Numbered from the stretch's first letter, positions 27,175-37,087 are shown. The stretch: 64,000 nt of DNA from Acinetobacter calcoaceticus (GCF_900520355.1 NZ_LS999521.1:930001-994000), one strand, 5' to 3'. The notes: generated by a model from the sequence alone, not told the origin. Translations and numbers: made by a program.

Positions 27175-28368
27175 ATGCAAGATCGTATACTGCGCCGTAT
27201 TTTTTTACTCGCAGGTATTGTATTGCTGGTATGGGTATTGTACTTACTCAAGCCTGTAGTCATTCCTTTTATCGGCGCTTTTTTCCTGGCTTATTTATTC
27301 AGTCCACTTGTTGATGTTCTGGTAAAAATCAAATTGCCTCGCTGGTTAGCAATTAGCGTAGTGTTTATAGGAATCGGTGTAACACTAACCATTGCATTGT
27401 GGTATTTGGTTCCCCTTATCTGGAAACAATTAGTTTACGCCCGAGATAGCATTCCAGCTGGTATACATTGGATTAATGCAGAACTATTACCATGGGTTTC
27501 TTCGACATTTAATGTTCAGCAAATGGAAATTGACACAGAGCAGATGTCTAAAGCTGTGATGGAATATGTTCAAACCAATTATAGTGCCGATAGTATTCAG
27601 TCAGTGTTATTAAAATTGGCCCAGTCTGGTTTGAATTTTATTCAAATTGGTGGAACAGTTGTTTTAATTCCAATTATTGCTTTTTATTTTTTACTAGACT
27701 GGGACCGTATGCTACAAAACTTACGTCGTCTCATTCCACGTCGATATGAAGCAAATACTTTACAGATCGTTGGCGAATGCCATAGCGTTTTAGGGGCATT
27801 TGTTAAAGGTCAGTTTCTCGTCATGCTATTGCTAGGCATAGTATATGCAGTTGGTTTGCAGCTCATTGGTTTGGAAGTTGGTCTTATTATTGGTATGGTG
27901 GCTGGCCTTGCCAGTATTATTCCTTATTTAGGATTTGCAGTAGGTATTATTGCCGCCGTAATTGCAAGTTTGTTCCAGTTCGGATTGGACTGGATGCACT
28001 TATTACTTGTTGGCGTAGTTTTTATGATTGGCCAAGCGATAGAAGGCTATATTCTACAGCCATTCTTATTGGGCGATAAAATTGGTCTATCTCCTGTAGC
28101 AGTTGTCTTTGCCGTATTGGCCGGTGCACAACTTGCTGGTTTCTTGGGAATGTTAATTGCATTGCCTGTTGCTGCTGTGATTGTGGTGCTATTGAAACAC
28201 TTAAGAGATAACTATGAACGAAGCTCACTTTATGCTCCACCTTCTGCGTTAGTAATACAACAGGGCGATCTTGAGCAAATTCATGTAGAAACCGAAAGCA
28301 CTAAGCTTGATCTTGAGGTTAAAACACAGCAAGATACAGATAAACTGAAACCATCTGACCAGAAATAA
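27175..28368 (+). CDS. PerM/AI-2E family transporter
   Basis: A 397-residue inner-membrane protein of the AI-2 exporter/PerM family. Two membrane segments start the protein (about 8-60), a third follows, and a cluster lies at 150-330 with PIIAFYFLLDWDRM and the conserved VKGQFLVMLLLGIVYAVGLQLIGL and ASIIPYLGFAVG. The C-terminal tail of about 60 residues is polar and acidic. The family exports varied substrates, and AI-2 cannot be assumed. hda follows after 20 nt. PerM-like genes beside purM and hda are a recurrent gammaproteobacterial arrangement. Confidence 0.85.
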   Translation: MQDRILRRIFLLAGIVLLVWVLYLLKPVVIPFIGAFFLAYLFSPLVDVLVKIKLPRWLAISVVFIGIGVTLTIALWYLVPLIWKQLVYARDSIPAGIHWINAELLPWVSSTFNVQQMEIDTEQMSKAVMEYVQTNYSADSIQSVLLKLAQSGLNFIQIGGTVVLIPIIAFYFLLDWDRMLQNLRRLIPRRYEANTLQIVGECHSVLGAFVKGQFLVMLLLGIVYAVGLQLIGLEVGLIIGMVAGLASIIPYLGFAVGIIAAVIASLFQFGLDWMHLLLVGVVFMIGQAIEGYILQPFLLGDKIGLSPVAVVFAVLAGAQLAGFLGMLIALPVAAVIVVLLKHLRDNYERSSLYAPPSALVIQQGDLEQIHVETESTKLDLEVKTQQDTDKLKPSDQK

Positions 28369-28388
28369 TTTCAAGGTTAATTCAATAT

Positions 28389-29087
28389 ATGCGTCAACTC
28401 CAACTGGATATAGAACCTCAACTTGATGCTCGAATCAGTGATTTTTCGGGACCAAGTTGGGGGAATGTAGTCGATGCTGTGCGTCAACTACATGCTGGTC
28501 TGGTCAGTAGGTTTTATATCTACGGTGGCGCAGGGACAGGTAAGAGTCACTTACTTTCTGCAATTTGTGACTCTTATTTAGAAATAGGCAAATCTGCAAT
28601 TAAAGTTTCTTTACTTGAACTTCTTGATGCTCCTATCGAAGCAATTACTTCTTTAGAGCATTATGATCTTGTGGCTTTAGATGATATTGAATCGATTAGT
28701 GGTGTGCCGCATTGGCAAAAAGCTGTCTTTCATTTAATGAATAATCACGAAGGGCAGTTGGTATTTTCTTCGCGTGTAGCGCCTATCGAATTAAAGTTGG
28801 AATTACCAGACTTACAGTCACGACTTACCCAAGCTGTCAGCGTTAAAGTGCCGAGTGGAAGTTTATATGCGGACCGCTATGCCTTGGTTACCTCTGTAAT
28901 GTCTAGACGTGGTATCCATTTTGATCAGCAAATTGTTGACTATTTATTGTTACATGGTCCTCATCAACCTTCTCTTTTATTACAGTCAGTTGCCCAATTA
29001 GAAAAATTACTTAAAGGTGAAAAAACAAAACTTTCGAATGCAACTTTAAGACAAATTTACGCTTTGATTGATGAATATCAACAATAG
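28389..29087 (+). CDS. hda: DnaA regulatory inactivator Hda
   Basis: Hda binds the sliding clamp and stimulates ATP hydrolysis by DnaA, preventing re-initiation of replication. The 232-residue protein has a single AAA+ domain like DnaA domain III, with P-loop YGGAGTGKSH (about 45-53) and a Walker B-like LVALDDIES (about 97). It lacks DnaA's DNA-binding domain. An N-terminal QLQLDI fits the clamp-binding motif that separates Hda from DnaA paralogues. It is probably transcribed with the PerM-like gene. Confidence 0.9.
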   Translation: MRQLQLDIEPQLDARISDFSGPSWGNVVDAVRQLHAGLVSRFYIYGGAGTGKSHLLSAICDSYLEIGKSAIKVSLLELLDAPIEAITSLEHYDLVALDDIESISGVPHWQKAVFHLMNNHEGQLVFSSRVAPIELKLELPDLQSRLTQAVSVKVPSGSLYADRYALVTSVMSRRGIHFDQQIVDYLLLHGPHQPSLLLQSVAQLEKLLKGEKTKLSNATLRQIYALIDEYQQ

Positions 29088-29423
29088 ATATTCTTTCATT
29101 TGAGCTTATGGCTTTGTCTGAACTTTGCATTAGCCATTTAATTTTTCTGAATCAAAATATAAAAACGAATTATGAAGTAGTTTTCTTTCTATACTTCAAG
29201 CCTTCTGTTGATTTTAAAATAGTTAATTTTTTGCATTTAAAAAAGTTTTTTAAATCTAACAGGCTTTTTGTAATGTAGCTTTAAAATGACTCTACAGGCC
29301 GACCAAAATGTCTTGAGAAATTCTAGTTCCTGTGACAAAGTACGCACAAAGGATGCGGTTGCAAAAGCGGAAATTTTGCAATTTTGACAAAGAAAAATGA
29401 AAAAAAGATGTAAGGAGATGGGT
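29088..29423. other. 336-bp leader of the CSLREA gene pair
   Basis: AT-rich, no supported gene. A 56-codon frame at 29108-29278 lacks a ribosome binding site and looks random. A hairpin TTGCAAAA/TTTTGCAA (29359-29381) followed by TTTTG lies about 40 nt before the start. AAGGAG at 29412-29417 is the ribosome binding site for the gene at 29424. Confidence 0.4.
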
Positions 29424-31277
29424 ATGCTCAAACGGAGCATTGCTTTTGCTTTATTGGCTGTCGCTGGACACGCTTATTCTGCCGATATTCAAGTCACAAG
29501 CTTAATTGATGAAGATAAAGATGATACGCTCTGTACATTGCGTGAGGCTGTACAATTTCTTAATTATCGAGCATCTTCCAATGCTGCTGATGTTGAAAAA
29601 TATGCAACTGGTTATCATGGATGCGGAAATAAAGAGGCTTCTTCAAATATTATTTTGCAGCGTGATAAAGAATATACTTTGAATAAAAGTATAACAATTA
29701 CTGTTCCTTTAGCTATTAGTACAGCAAAGAATGATTCTACATTGGTTGAGGAAGGAGCACCCAATTCTCATAATGCATTAATTAAAATGGCAGGCACGGA
29801 TCAACTATTCCGTGTAGATGATGGTAGTGTTGAAAAAGCCTCTTTTACAGTTTCATTTATTGATGTCAATTTAAAAGGTGCCGGATCAAAAAGTGCAGTA
29901 CCTGATGGTGATGGTGGATTAATTTATAACCATGAACAATTGGTCATTCAAAATTCACGTTTAATAGATGGGTATGCTACTCGTGGCGGGGCAATTTATA
30001 ACGCGGGAATTTTATCTAATACTACAAAAACAGCAGGCTCGGTAATGATTACTAATAGCCTGATGCAGAATAATAAAGCGAGTCAGGGCGGCGTTTTATA
30101 TAGTGATATGCCACTTTACTATATTGGTCGCTCTGTCGTGCGTGATAATGAAGTGACTGCTGCAGATGGCGCATTGTTCCACGCACAAACTAAATTTGCA
30201 GATGAAAGTACTGGTGGCTATTTAACCTCTCGTGCTATCGGTTTAAGTAATAGTACGATTTTTCATAATAAAGGTAGTTTTATTGCCAATGTCCGAGATG
30301 GAATGGTGATCAATAACATTACAATGATTAAAAACACGGGTGGGCTATTTTTTGATGCTCCACAAGGAAAAGCTTCCGTTTCTAATAGTATTCTAGTGGG
30401 CAATACAACCAACTGTCAGACATCTGCAACAGATAAGACGATTGTACAGAGCAATTTGGTGACTACGGAATGTAACCGTAATGCTTCAGCAACACTTCCT
30501 AATATTATTTATCCAGCCAATGAAAAACTAATAGCAGGGAATGCAGATGAAGGAACATGTGATGTACCACCTGCAGATGGATTGCTTTGTCCTTATTCAA
30601 CACCAAGTAATAGTTTCTTAGGTTTCTTTAAACCCAGAATTCTCGATAAATATACGAGCTTTTCACAATCATTATTAATTAACAAAGGCCGTTTATATAG
30701 TGATGGAACTTCAGTCGGTTTAGCAAGTTGTGAAAAACAAGATCAACGTGGAAAAAATAGAAGTGCTTATGATGAGCTATGCGATTTAGGCTCAATTGAA
30801 TTAACAATTAACCGAGATGATATTAGTACGCATGGTCAAGATATTAAATATGGAGAAATTGCCAAGTTTAATATTGCTGATGTTGTGGGTGATGGTGAAT
30901 TAGTTTCTCCACAAACATGTGAAAAAATGTTTGGAAAAAGAACAGATGGTAAAGCATGGCAATCAGGTTGTATGAAAGTGATTCAGACAAGCACGTCATC
31001 TAAGGGAACTTTGTCGATTGATACACAAGGAAACTTAACTTATGTTCCAAATGATAACTGGCATGGAGCCGATGTATTTAACCTTTTAATCGTCACAACT
31101 ATAACACGTTTTAATAATGCAGCAGATGTTTATCTAACGGTTCCAGTTCAAATCGTACAAGATCCACCATCAGGTATTGAAGATAAAACTGTAAGCACGG
31201 GTGGCGGGGGGAGTGTCAGTGGTGGCTTAATTTTAGGTTTATTTGGCTTAATTGCTTTGCGACGTTTAAAGTCATAA
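29424..31277 (+). CDS. Secreted CSLREA-motif beta-helix protein with GlyGly-CTERM tail (1)
   Basis: A 617-residue exported protein. The ATG at 29424 is set by AAGGAG six bases upstream. The order is: signal peptide (about 1-20, ending AYSA); a CSLREA-type motif as [10 protein letters not shown]; a long region with short Asn/Ser/Gly-rich strands and [12 protein letters not shown] repeats, typical of a right-handed beta-helix; a DQRGKNR...CDLGSIEL block; a cadherin/tandem-95-like block with [17 protein letters not shown]; and a C-terminal GGGGS, one hydrophobic span, then RRLKS. That tail matches the GlyGly-CTERM signal processed by rhombosortase and usually linked to type II secretion. Function is unknown. 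A paralogue follows after 17 nt. Confidence 0.85.
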   Translation: MLKRSIAFALLAVAGHAYSADIQVTSLIDEDKDDTLCTLREAVQFLNYRASSNAADVEKYATGYHGCGNKEASSNIILQRDKEYTLNKSITITVPLAISTAKNDSTLVEEGAPNSHNALIKMAGTDQLFRVDDGSVEKASFTVSFIDVNLKGAGSKSAVPDGDGGLIYNHEQLVIQNSRLIDGYATRGGAIYNAGILSNTTKTAGSVMITNSLMQNNKASQGGVLYSDMPLYYIGRSVVRDNEVTAADGALFHAQTKFADESTGGYLTSRAIGLSNSTIFHNKGSFIANVRDGMVINNITMIKNTGGLFFDAPQGKASVSNSILVGNTTNCQTSATDKTIVQSNLVTTECNRNASATLPNIIYPANEKLIAGNADEGTCDVPPADGLLCPYSTPSNSFLGFFKPRILDKYTSFSQSLLINKGRLYSDGTSVGLASCEKQDQRGKNRSAYDELCDLGSIELTINRDDISTHGQDIKYGEIAKFNIADVVGDGELVSPQTCEKMFGKRTDGKAWQSGCMKVIQTSTSSKGTLSIDTQGNLTYVPNDNWHGADVFNLLIVTTITRFNNAADVYLTVPVQIVQDPPSGIEDKTVSTGGGGSVSGGLILGLFGLIALRRLKS

Positions 31278-31294
31278 TCAAGGATGATAAGGCT

Positions 31295-33724
31295 ATGAAA
31301 AATTATAAAAAAGCTTTTTTAGCATTAGCTGTAATTGCTGCAATGCCATTATTTGCAGATACTACAAATGGAAGAATTGATGTTACAACTTTTGTCGATG
31401 AAGATGGTGATAATACCAATGCCTGTTCATTGCGTGAAGCGATAAAGACTGCTGAATTGCGTAAGTCTTATGGTGGTTGTACAGTTATTGATACACGTGA
31501 GACTACACAGAAATCTATTCAGCTTAAAGCAGGAATCTATAATTTAAGCAAGGAGCTAGTTCCTAATGCCAATATTGCTATTTTTGGTGCTGACCCCGTA
31601 GATTGGCAGAAGAAAAGTGTTTTAACTAATGATTATCCCGCACAGCTTGAATTACAAACGTATATTGATGCCCAAGGTAAATCACGTATTTTTAATACAA
31701 CTTCCTATAAGCAACCCCTAAGCTTAAATAATGTCATTCTTACAAATGGAGTTACAACTGGTCAGGGTGGGGCGATTTATGCCGGTGCTGATATTGCTTT
31801 ACAAAATAGCCAGATTTTATTATCACGAGCAACAAGTGGTGGAGCAATTTATTTAGCTTCACCTAATATTACTTTGTCAGTAAATCATTCATTACTGAAA
31901 GGTAATAGCGCAACACAAGGCAGTGTGTTATCAATGGGGTGTTTTAGTGACACCGTCTATGCGCCACGTACCATTACGTTTACATCAAATAGTATTGTAA
32001 ATAATGGTAATACAGCTTCAACAAGTACATTTGAGTTTTGCGGTAAACCTACTGCGACATTGTCGATTAATACTATTGCGAAAAATATAGCGAATAGTAC
32101 TAACGGCAGTGTTATTAAGTTTACTGGCGATACCAATAATCCAGCCAATACATCAAGTATTTTAAGTTCAAGCAGTAGTCTAGTACTTTTAAATAATACA
32201 ATTGTTGAAAACAATGCGAACAGTACTTTCCTCTACGACAAACTGGGCACAAAAAAGCTTAGTTTTAACGTACTGGCTTATAACACTGGAAGTTATGCTT
32301 GTAAATATTTGTTAGGCGCGGCAGCAGAGCAGAAGAGTGTAGGTTTAACACTGAGCTTCAATGCCCTTGATTGGACGTCTACGATAGCAAAATGTGATGT
32401 ACCAAAAGAATCTCTGCCTGATGGTCATACGAATATTAATATCAGTACACAATCATTTAATACTCTATTGAGCCTACAGGATGCAACGGCTTCTACAGGT
32501 TTTTTACCTATTTATTATCCAAGAGATATTTCTTCTGACAAAGATTTAATTGATACTGATAAAGATGGAAAAGGAGGCTGTGCTACAACTGACCAGCGTG
32601 GTTTAAACCGTTTAGCAGATGGAGCCTCTTATTATCAGTCAGAGAACCGTAATAGTTGTGATATTGGGGCTGTTGAGTTAATGAAATTAACTTCAGGCGA
32701 CTTAAAGGACGTCAGCAATATCTCATTAACAACCTTAATAGATACTTATCAACAAAATTTTGATTTATTTGATAAATATATTAAAGACCCTAAAACACCC
32801 TCTAATTTTATTACTTATTATAAAGTACGTTTAGCTGAGTTTAAAAACCTGATTGATACAACCAAGGCAAATCTTAAATATCGTGCTATATATCTTGATT
32901 TAAAGAACTATGATTTACCTTTACCGGCCGAAGATGCTAATCATGTGTTGAAGTTCTTCAATACAACTGACTATCGTATTACAACAGAGGCATTGGGTAT
33001 TGGATCACTTGATGACACATTTGATCAAAGCCAAATCGATGCTTTAACTGATGAGGATAAAGTATTCTGTGAGTGGAGTAGCGCTTTACAGCAAATTGTT
33101 TTTTATCGCAAGGATGATGTAGTTACTCAAGCCGGTAGCTATGCTTATTGTAAATATACGATTACAACAGCCGATAGTAAATCAAGCTCAAGCGGTTTGA
33201 TAAAAGCACGTTTTAATAATATTGAACCTGTTTCTGGAGATGGAACACTTACCTTTAAGTATCTTGCAAATGAAACTATTCCATTGAATCTTCTTAAATA
33301 TGCGGATGATGATGGAGATGGGCCAGTAAGCACAATTTCAAAACCTAAAACACAATTTTGGGTGAATGAAAAAGGCGTAGAGTTACCAATCTATTTACCA
33401 AGCAAAACTTCAAAAGATGGAATTTTTAAGGTTGTTAAAGCAGATCGAGAAGGACCTTGTCCGGAAGATGATAAAGATAAAACTTGTTATGGTGGGAATA
33501 TTTATATTCAGGCAAATAACGTCTTTAATGTTTTCAACGATTCATTGAGCTATAACGTTTATGATGCAGATGGTAAAATCTCATCTAAAGCTGGCACAAT
33601 TAATCTAGTAAGTACTGCAACTACCACGGACGATTCTCGAAGTGGCGGCGGTGGCGGTAGCTTAGGAATTTTATCTATAGCATCTTTACTGGGTTTAGCG
33701 GCCTATAGACGCTACCGTAAATAA
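31295..33724 (+). CDS. Secreted CSLREA-motif beta-helix protein with GlyGly-CTERM tail (2)
   Basis: An 809-residue paralogue of the preceding gene, with the same plan: signal peptide ending PLFA, the motif ACSLREAIKTA after VTTFVDEDGDN, a beta-helix region rich in Asn, Thr and Ser (about 130-340), a DQRGLNR...CDIGAVEL block (about 435-460), then about 250 extra residues with helical character (about 465-560) before Ig-like blocks and the tail SGGGGGSLG, hydrophobic span, YRRYRK. It starts 17 nt after the first gene, so they form an operon. Cell-surface or secreted protein; adhesion is a guess. Divergence in length suggests an old duplication. Confidence 0.85.
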   Translation: MKNYKKAFLALAVIAAMPLFADTTNGRIDVTTFVDEDGDNTNACSLREAIKTAELRKSYGGCTVIDTRETTQKSIQLKAGIYNLSKELVPNANIAIFGADPVDWQKKSVLTNDYPAQLELQTYIDAQGKSRIFNTTSYKQPLSLNNVILTNGVTTGQGGAIYAGADIALQNSQILLSRATSGGAIYLASPNITLSVNHSLLKGNSATQGSVLSMGCFSDTVYAPRTITFTSNSIVNNGNTASTSTFEFCGKPTATLSINTIAKNIANSTNGSVIKFTGDTNNPANTSSILSSSSSLVLLNNTIVENNANSTFLYDKLGTKKLSFNVLAYNTGSYACKYLLGAAAEQKSVGLTLSFNALDWTSTIAKCDVPKESLPDGHTNINISTQSFNTLLSLQDATASTGFLPIYYPRDISSDKDLIDTDKDGKGGCATTDQRGLNRLADGASYYQSENRNSCDIGAVELMKLTSGDLKDVSNISLTTLIDTYQQNFDLFDKYIKDPKTPSNFITYYKVRLAEFKNLIDTTKANLKYRAIYLDLKNYDLPLPAEDANHVLKFFNTTDYRITTEALGIGSLDDTFDQSQIDALTDEDKVFCEWSSALQQIVFYRKDDVVTQAGSYAYCKYTITTADSKSSSSGLIKARFNNIEPVSGDGTLTFKYLANETIPLNLLKYADDDGDGPVSTISKPKTQFWVNEKGVELPIYLPSKTSKDGIFKVVKADREGPCPEDDKDKTCYGGNIYIQANNVFNVFNDSLSYNVYDADGKISSKAGTINLVSTATTTDDSRSGGGGGSLGILSIASLLGLAAYRRYRK

Positions 33725-33735
33725 AATATATAAAA

Positions 33736-33766
33736 CAAAAAGCCTCCAATTGGAGGCTTTTTTATA
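33736..33766 (+). terminator. Terminator of the CSLREA pair
   Basis: AAAAGCCTCCA, AT, TGGAGGCTTTTTT hairpin just after the second gene's stop. Confidence 0.9.
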
Positions 33767-33816
33767 AAATTTATGTAAGACACTAAATTCACTACATAGG
33801 AATTTTGCAGAGTTAT

Positions 33817-34206
33817 TTAATGTTCTAAATACTTATTCATATATTCTTCCCGAATAGCTGTTTTTTCTTCACCATTTGCTTTAAGCATCCGCTGGCGCAA
33901 ATCATTACGCTCTTGCGTACTCATTTTTTGCCATGCTTCACGCATTTTTTCTTTTTCAGCATCGGGAAGCTGAGTAAACCAGTCCATACGTTGCTGTAGG
34001 TTTGTACTTTGATTCGCTGGTAACTCTTTTAAGCTCTGGTAACGTTTAATAACTGCACGTTGTTCTTCTTCAGAAAGAGCATTCCATGTGTCATCAACTT
34101 GTGTATTGGCATCTTTAGAAAAAATCCAAAATCGTTCAAAACCTGCAAAACTGGTTTGCAAGAAACTTAATGAACAAAGGATAAGCGCTAATTTTTTAGC
34201 TGCCAT
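33817..34206 (-). CDS. DUF3106-like exported protein
   Basis: A 129-residue protein from the ATG at 34206 (MAAKKLALIL), with a signal peptide (about 1-22, ending TSFAG). The rest is Gln/Glu/Arg/Met-rich helix with three repeats of the pattern W-x-x-L/M-(S/P)-x-x-(E/Q)-(R/K): DDTWNALSEEEQRAV, MDWFTQLPDAEKEKM, REAWQKMSTQERNDL. This is the DUF3106 pattern. Its start overlaps the upstream gene by 11 nt. It lies third in a sigma factor operon, an order also known in betaproteobacteria. The function is unknown; a periplasmic sensor or chaperone-like role is speculation. Confidence 0.75.
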   Translation of the reverse strand: MAAKKLALILCSLSFLQTSFAGFERFWIFSKDANTQVDDTWNALSEEEQRAVIKRYQSLKELPANQSTNLQQRMDWFTQLPDAEKEKMREAWQKMSTQERNDLRQRMLKANGEEKTAIREEYMNKYLEH

Positions 34207-34519
34207 GTTGTACTTTATCCTCACCCAAGACCATTAGCATTTCTAAATCTTCCACCATTTGTGGGGATAATTTAGGATTTACAATCACTTGATTTTGTGG
34301 CTTATCAACAATATCTGCTGAATTAGGTAAAATTACAAAACCTGTGATCGCTGCTGCAAGTGCAAAACCAGACATTTTCCAGACACTATAAAAAGAGGCT
34401 GGTTTTTGTTGAATATGGTCAAGCACATGATTCATGACCACTGTTTTATTTTTATGGTGATGTGCCAAACTATCAAGTTTAGACGTCACCTTTTTAGTGA
34501 AATCATCATGATTCATCAT
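34196..34519 (-). CDS. DUF3619-like single-span membrane protein, possible anti-sigma factor
   Basis: A 107-residue protein with a basic cytoplasmic N-terminus of about 45 residues (DDFTKKVTSKLDSLAHHH), one membrane span (about 48-66, SGFALAAAITGFVIL), and an acidic periplasmic tail (about 70-107) with LSPQMVEDLEMLMVLGED. Its place directly after a sigma factor gene, with a 14-nt overlap, suggests an anti-sigma role, but no ZAS or RseA motif is seen. The closest match I know by pattern is DUF3619. The assignment is inference. Confidence 0.65.
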   Translation of the reverse strand: MMNHDDFTKKVTSKLDSLAHHHKNKTVVMNHVLDHIQQKPASFYSVWKMSGFALAAAITGFVILPNSADIVDKPQNQVIVNPKLSPQMVEDLEMLMVLGEDKVQHGS

Positions 34520-35141
34520 AACCTCCCAAGGGATTTAAATGGGCCAAATACTCTCTAAGTCCCTGAATTGCTCGGTGATAATGGGTTTTTACACTACCTT
34601 CGGTACAGTTCATGATCTGAGCTGTTGTGTGTGTGTCAAAACCTTCCCACGCACGTAACATAAATGCCTGTTGTTGACGAACTGGTAGCTTTGAAATCGC
34701 TTCTCGAATTTCTTCGATAGTCACTGCTTGATCAAGAAAATCTGCAGGATTGATGGCTTTTTCATCAACTATATCAATAATTTCGTCGTCGTCATTGTCG
34801 AGACTAACTTTTTTGAAGAATGAAAATGGGTTTGCTCTACGAGATTCTTTGCGGCGCCAATCCTGAAGTTTGTTGTTTAAAATCGTATAAAACAGGGGAT
34901 ACCATTCTTCAGTACTTTTATCGGCATAAGATTTGTGTAAAGAAATAAATGCTTCTTGAACCAAATCCATTGCAATACCTTGTTGACCTTGGGTAGCACT
35001 CTCCATCATCACCAAAGCACGACCAGTTACATCTTGCATGAAAACTTTCAGGCGTTGCTCAGCCGTGCTTGCATGAGCACTAGATGTTTCCGATCGAGAC
35101 TTTTTCGGTGCTAAATCCATGGAGATGGAAAATCCTGTCAT
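34506..35141 (-). CDS. ECF-type RNA polymerase sigma factor
   Basis: A 211-residue sigma-70 family protein, short and without region 1 and region 3. Region 2 is at about 45-90 (AMDLVQEAFISLHKSYAD, WYPLFYTILNNKLQDWRR). A linker with an acidic run (DNDDDEIIDIVDE) follows. Region 4 (about 150-200) has LPVRQQQAFMLRAWEGF and the helix-turn-helix TTAQIMNCTEGSVKTHYHRA. I chose the ATG at 35141 after AAGGTGGG; the open frame begins at a TTG at 35165. It heads a three-gene unit with a membrane protein and a DUF3106-like protein. Targets are unknown. Confidence 0.88.
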   Translation of the reverse strand: MTGFSISMDLAPKKSRSETSSAHASTAEQRLKVFMQDVTGRALVMMESATQGQQGIAMDLVQEAFISLHKSYADKSTEEWYPLFYTILNNKLQDWRRKESRRANPFSFFKKVSLDNDDDEIIDIVDEKAINPADFLDQAVTIEEIREAISKLPVRQQQAFMLRAWEGFDTHTTAQIMNCTEGSVKTHYHRAIQGLREYLAHLNPLGGYDES

Positions 35142-35279
35142 TGGACATACCCACCTTATCTTCAATATATCTCTTATATAACGTTGAAAAGAGGTGGGAG
35201 GTTGACAACAATCGGCTATTTTTTACTAGTGTAGTTGATTTTTTTCACAAATATGTGAGATGTAAAATAAATTAACGTT

Positions 35280-36056
35280 TTATTGGCGTTGACGAACCAT
35301 CTCAAAAAAACAAATAGACCCTGCAATTGCTACGTTTAATGACTCTTGTCCACCTGGCTGTGGAATAGTCACTGATTGCGCGTGCTCTAAGGCGTAATCA
35401 CTTGCACCTTGGCCTTCATTTCCTAAAATCCAGACACAGGGCTGAGAAAGATCTTGTGAGTAAAGGCTTGTTGAGTGATGAGAGCTTGTAACAAAAACTG
35501 GGATTCTAAATTTTGGAAGAATATCTGTAAGTTGGAAGTTTTCAAAACAATGTAAGCTAAAATGAGCCCCCATACCTGCTCTTAACACTCGTGGAGACCA
35601 AAGCGATGCAGAGCCTTGTGTGCAAATAATTTGCTTAATATTTGCTGCTGCTGCTGAACGTAGCAATGTGCCTACGTTACCTGGATCTTGTATATTCTCC
35701 AGAATCAAAGTGTCCACTTTGTAATCAATTGTTGATGCAGTTTTAGGCAAATCAATAATAGCTAAACAAGGTAAGCTCGTACCTAATGTACTCAAATCTC
35801 TATATAAGACTTCGCTAATAACAAAGATATGACCTTGATGTAGCTCAATTATTTTTTTTAAATCAGTGTGTTCTAGTGCTTGTTCTGTCGTAAATAAAGA
35901 AAAAATCTTCTTTTGCTGTTGTAACCACGTTAAACAGAGATGGGTACCTTCAAGGACTGTTTGTTGGTGCTTTTTTCGAGCGCTATTAAGTTCGATTAAT
36001 CCACGCAAATGTTTAATTTTTGCATTGTCTTTTGATTCTAAAAAAATAACCGCCAT
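35280..36056 (-). CDS. TrmH/SpoU family RNA 2'-O-methyltransferase
   Basis: A 258-residue SPOUT-class methyltransferase using S-adenosylmethionine. An N-terminal L30e-like substrate domain (about 1-95) precedes the knotted domain with the three SpoU motifs: LENIQDPGNVGTLLRSA (about 120), WILGNEGQG (about 210) and IPQPGGQESLNVAIAGSI (about 230). Members methylate ribose in rRNA or tRNA; which position this one targets cannot be told. It is a single gene, with fbp upstream on the same strand. Confidence 0.88.
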   Translation of the reverse strand: MAVIFLESKDNAKIKHLRGLIELNSARKKHQQTVLEGTHLCLTWLQQQKKIFSLFTTEQALEHTDLKKIIELHQGHIFVISEVLYRDLSTLGTSLPCLAIIDLPKTASTIDYKVDTLILENIQDPGNVGTLLRSAAAANIKQIICTQGSASLWSPRVLRAGMGAHFSLHCFENFQLTDILPKFRIPVFVTSSHHSTSLYSQDLSQPCVWILGNEGQGASDYALEHAQSVTIPQPGGQESLNVAIAGSICFFEMVRQRQ

Positions 36057-36069
36057 GAGAAAATATCCA

Positions 36070-36101
36070 ACAAAAGGGCACCATCATACTATGATGCCCT
36101 A
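36070..36101 (-). terminator. Terminator after fbp
   Basis: On the minus strand: AGGGCATCAT, AGT, ATGATGGTGCCCTTTTG. A GGGCA/TGCCC stem with an inner TCAT/ATGA helix and a short T run, 15 nt after the fbp stop. Confidence 0.65.
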
Positions 36102-36115
36102 AATAATTAAAATTA

Positions 36116-37087
36116 TTAATGATAGCTTGTTACGCGTTCAACTTCATTTTTAGAGCCAATAATTACAGGAACACGTTGGTGAAGCTCCGTTGGTTCAATG
36201 TCTAAAATGCGAACACGGCCAGTAGTTGATGTACCACCTGCTTGTTCAATGAGCATACTCATTGGATTCGCCTCATACATTAAACGTAAGCGACCCGCTT
36301 TTTTCGGATCTTTTAAGTCGTATGGATAAAGGAAAATACCACCGCGGCATAAAATACGGTGAATATCACCCACCATACATGCTACCCAGCGCATGTTGAA
36401 ATCTTTTTCACGAACAGATGTTTTCCCTGCAAGTAATTCATCAATATATTGTTTTACAGGTTCTTCCCAATGGCGCTGGTTAGACGTATTAATTGCAAAC
36501 TCTTGAGTGTCTGCTGAAACTTGAACATTATCAGTAGTAAGCAAGAATGTTTGAGTTTCTGGGTCTAAAGTAAAGAATACTACGCCATTTCCTACAGTTA
36601 AGGCCATCATGGTTGATGGGCCATAAAGTACATAACCAGCAGCAACTTGCTGTGTACCAGCTTGCATGAAATCGTCTGCTTGAGTTACCGCATTTTTTGC
36701 AGGCAGGATAGAGAAAATTGTGCCTACACACATATTGATATCAATGTTACTTGAACCGTCTAATGGATCAAATAAAACCAGATATTTACCATTTTCTTGT
36801 GCAGGTGTGAACTCATCAAGCTCTTCAGAGGCAAGACCACCCACTTGTGGATGAACTTTTAAAGCATCAATTAAGTAGTCATTAGAAATCACATCAAGTT
36901 TTTTCTGTGTTTCACCTTGAACATTTTCATTACCAGCACTACCCAAAATACCAGCGAGCGCGCCCTTTTGTAAGGCTTGATCGATAGTTTTACAGGTGGT
37001 GGCAATAGTGTCGATGACTTGAGCCAACTCAGGTGTTAGATTCCCTTTTTGTTGTTGTAAAAATTGGGACAATGTGAGGTTGGACAT
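36116..37087 (-). CDS. fbp: Fructose-1,6-bisphosphatase, class I
   Basis: Dephosphorylates fructose-1,6-bisphosphate, the committing step of gluconeogenesis, which Acinetobacter depends on when growing on acids. The product has 323 residues from ATG 37087 ([10 protein letters not shown]), chosen because AGGAG lies 9 nt upstream and ten extra codons in the frame are unconserved. Signature [14 protein letters not shown] carries the metal-binding Asp residues, ASEELDEF the upstream Glu, and [21 protein letters not shown] the C-terminal substrate block. Identity is firm. Confidence 0.96.
   Translation of the reverse strand: MSNLTLSQFLQQQKGNLTPELAQVIDTIATTCKTIDQALQKGALAGILGSAGNENVQGETQKKLDVISNDYLIDALKVHPQVGGLASEELDEFTPAQENGKYLVLFDPLDGSSNIDINMCVGTIFSILPAKNAVTQADDFMQAGTQQVAAGYVLYGPSTMMALTVGNGVVFFTLDPETQTFLLTTDNVQVSADTQEFAINTSNQRHWEEPVKQYIDELLAGKTSVREKDFNMRWVACMVGDIHRILCRGGIFLYPYDLKDPKKAGRLRLMYEANPMSMLIEQAGGTSTTGRVRILDIEPTELHQRVPVIIGSKNEVERVTSYH

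Noticed and set aside
29108..29278. 56-codon frame upstream of the CSLREA genes
   Set aside because: No ribosome binding site, Phe/Lys/Asn-rich composition expected from random AT-rich sequence.
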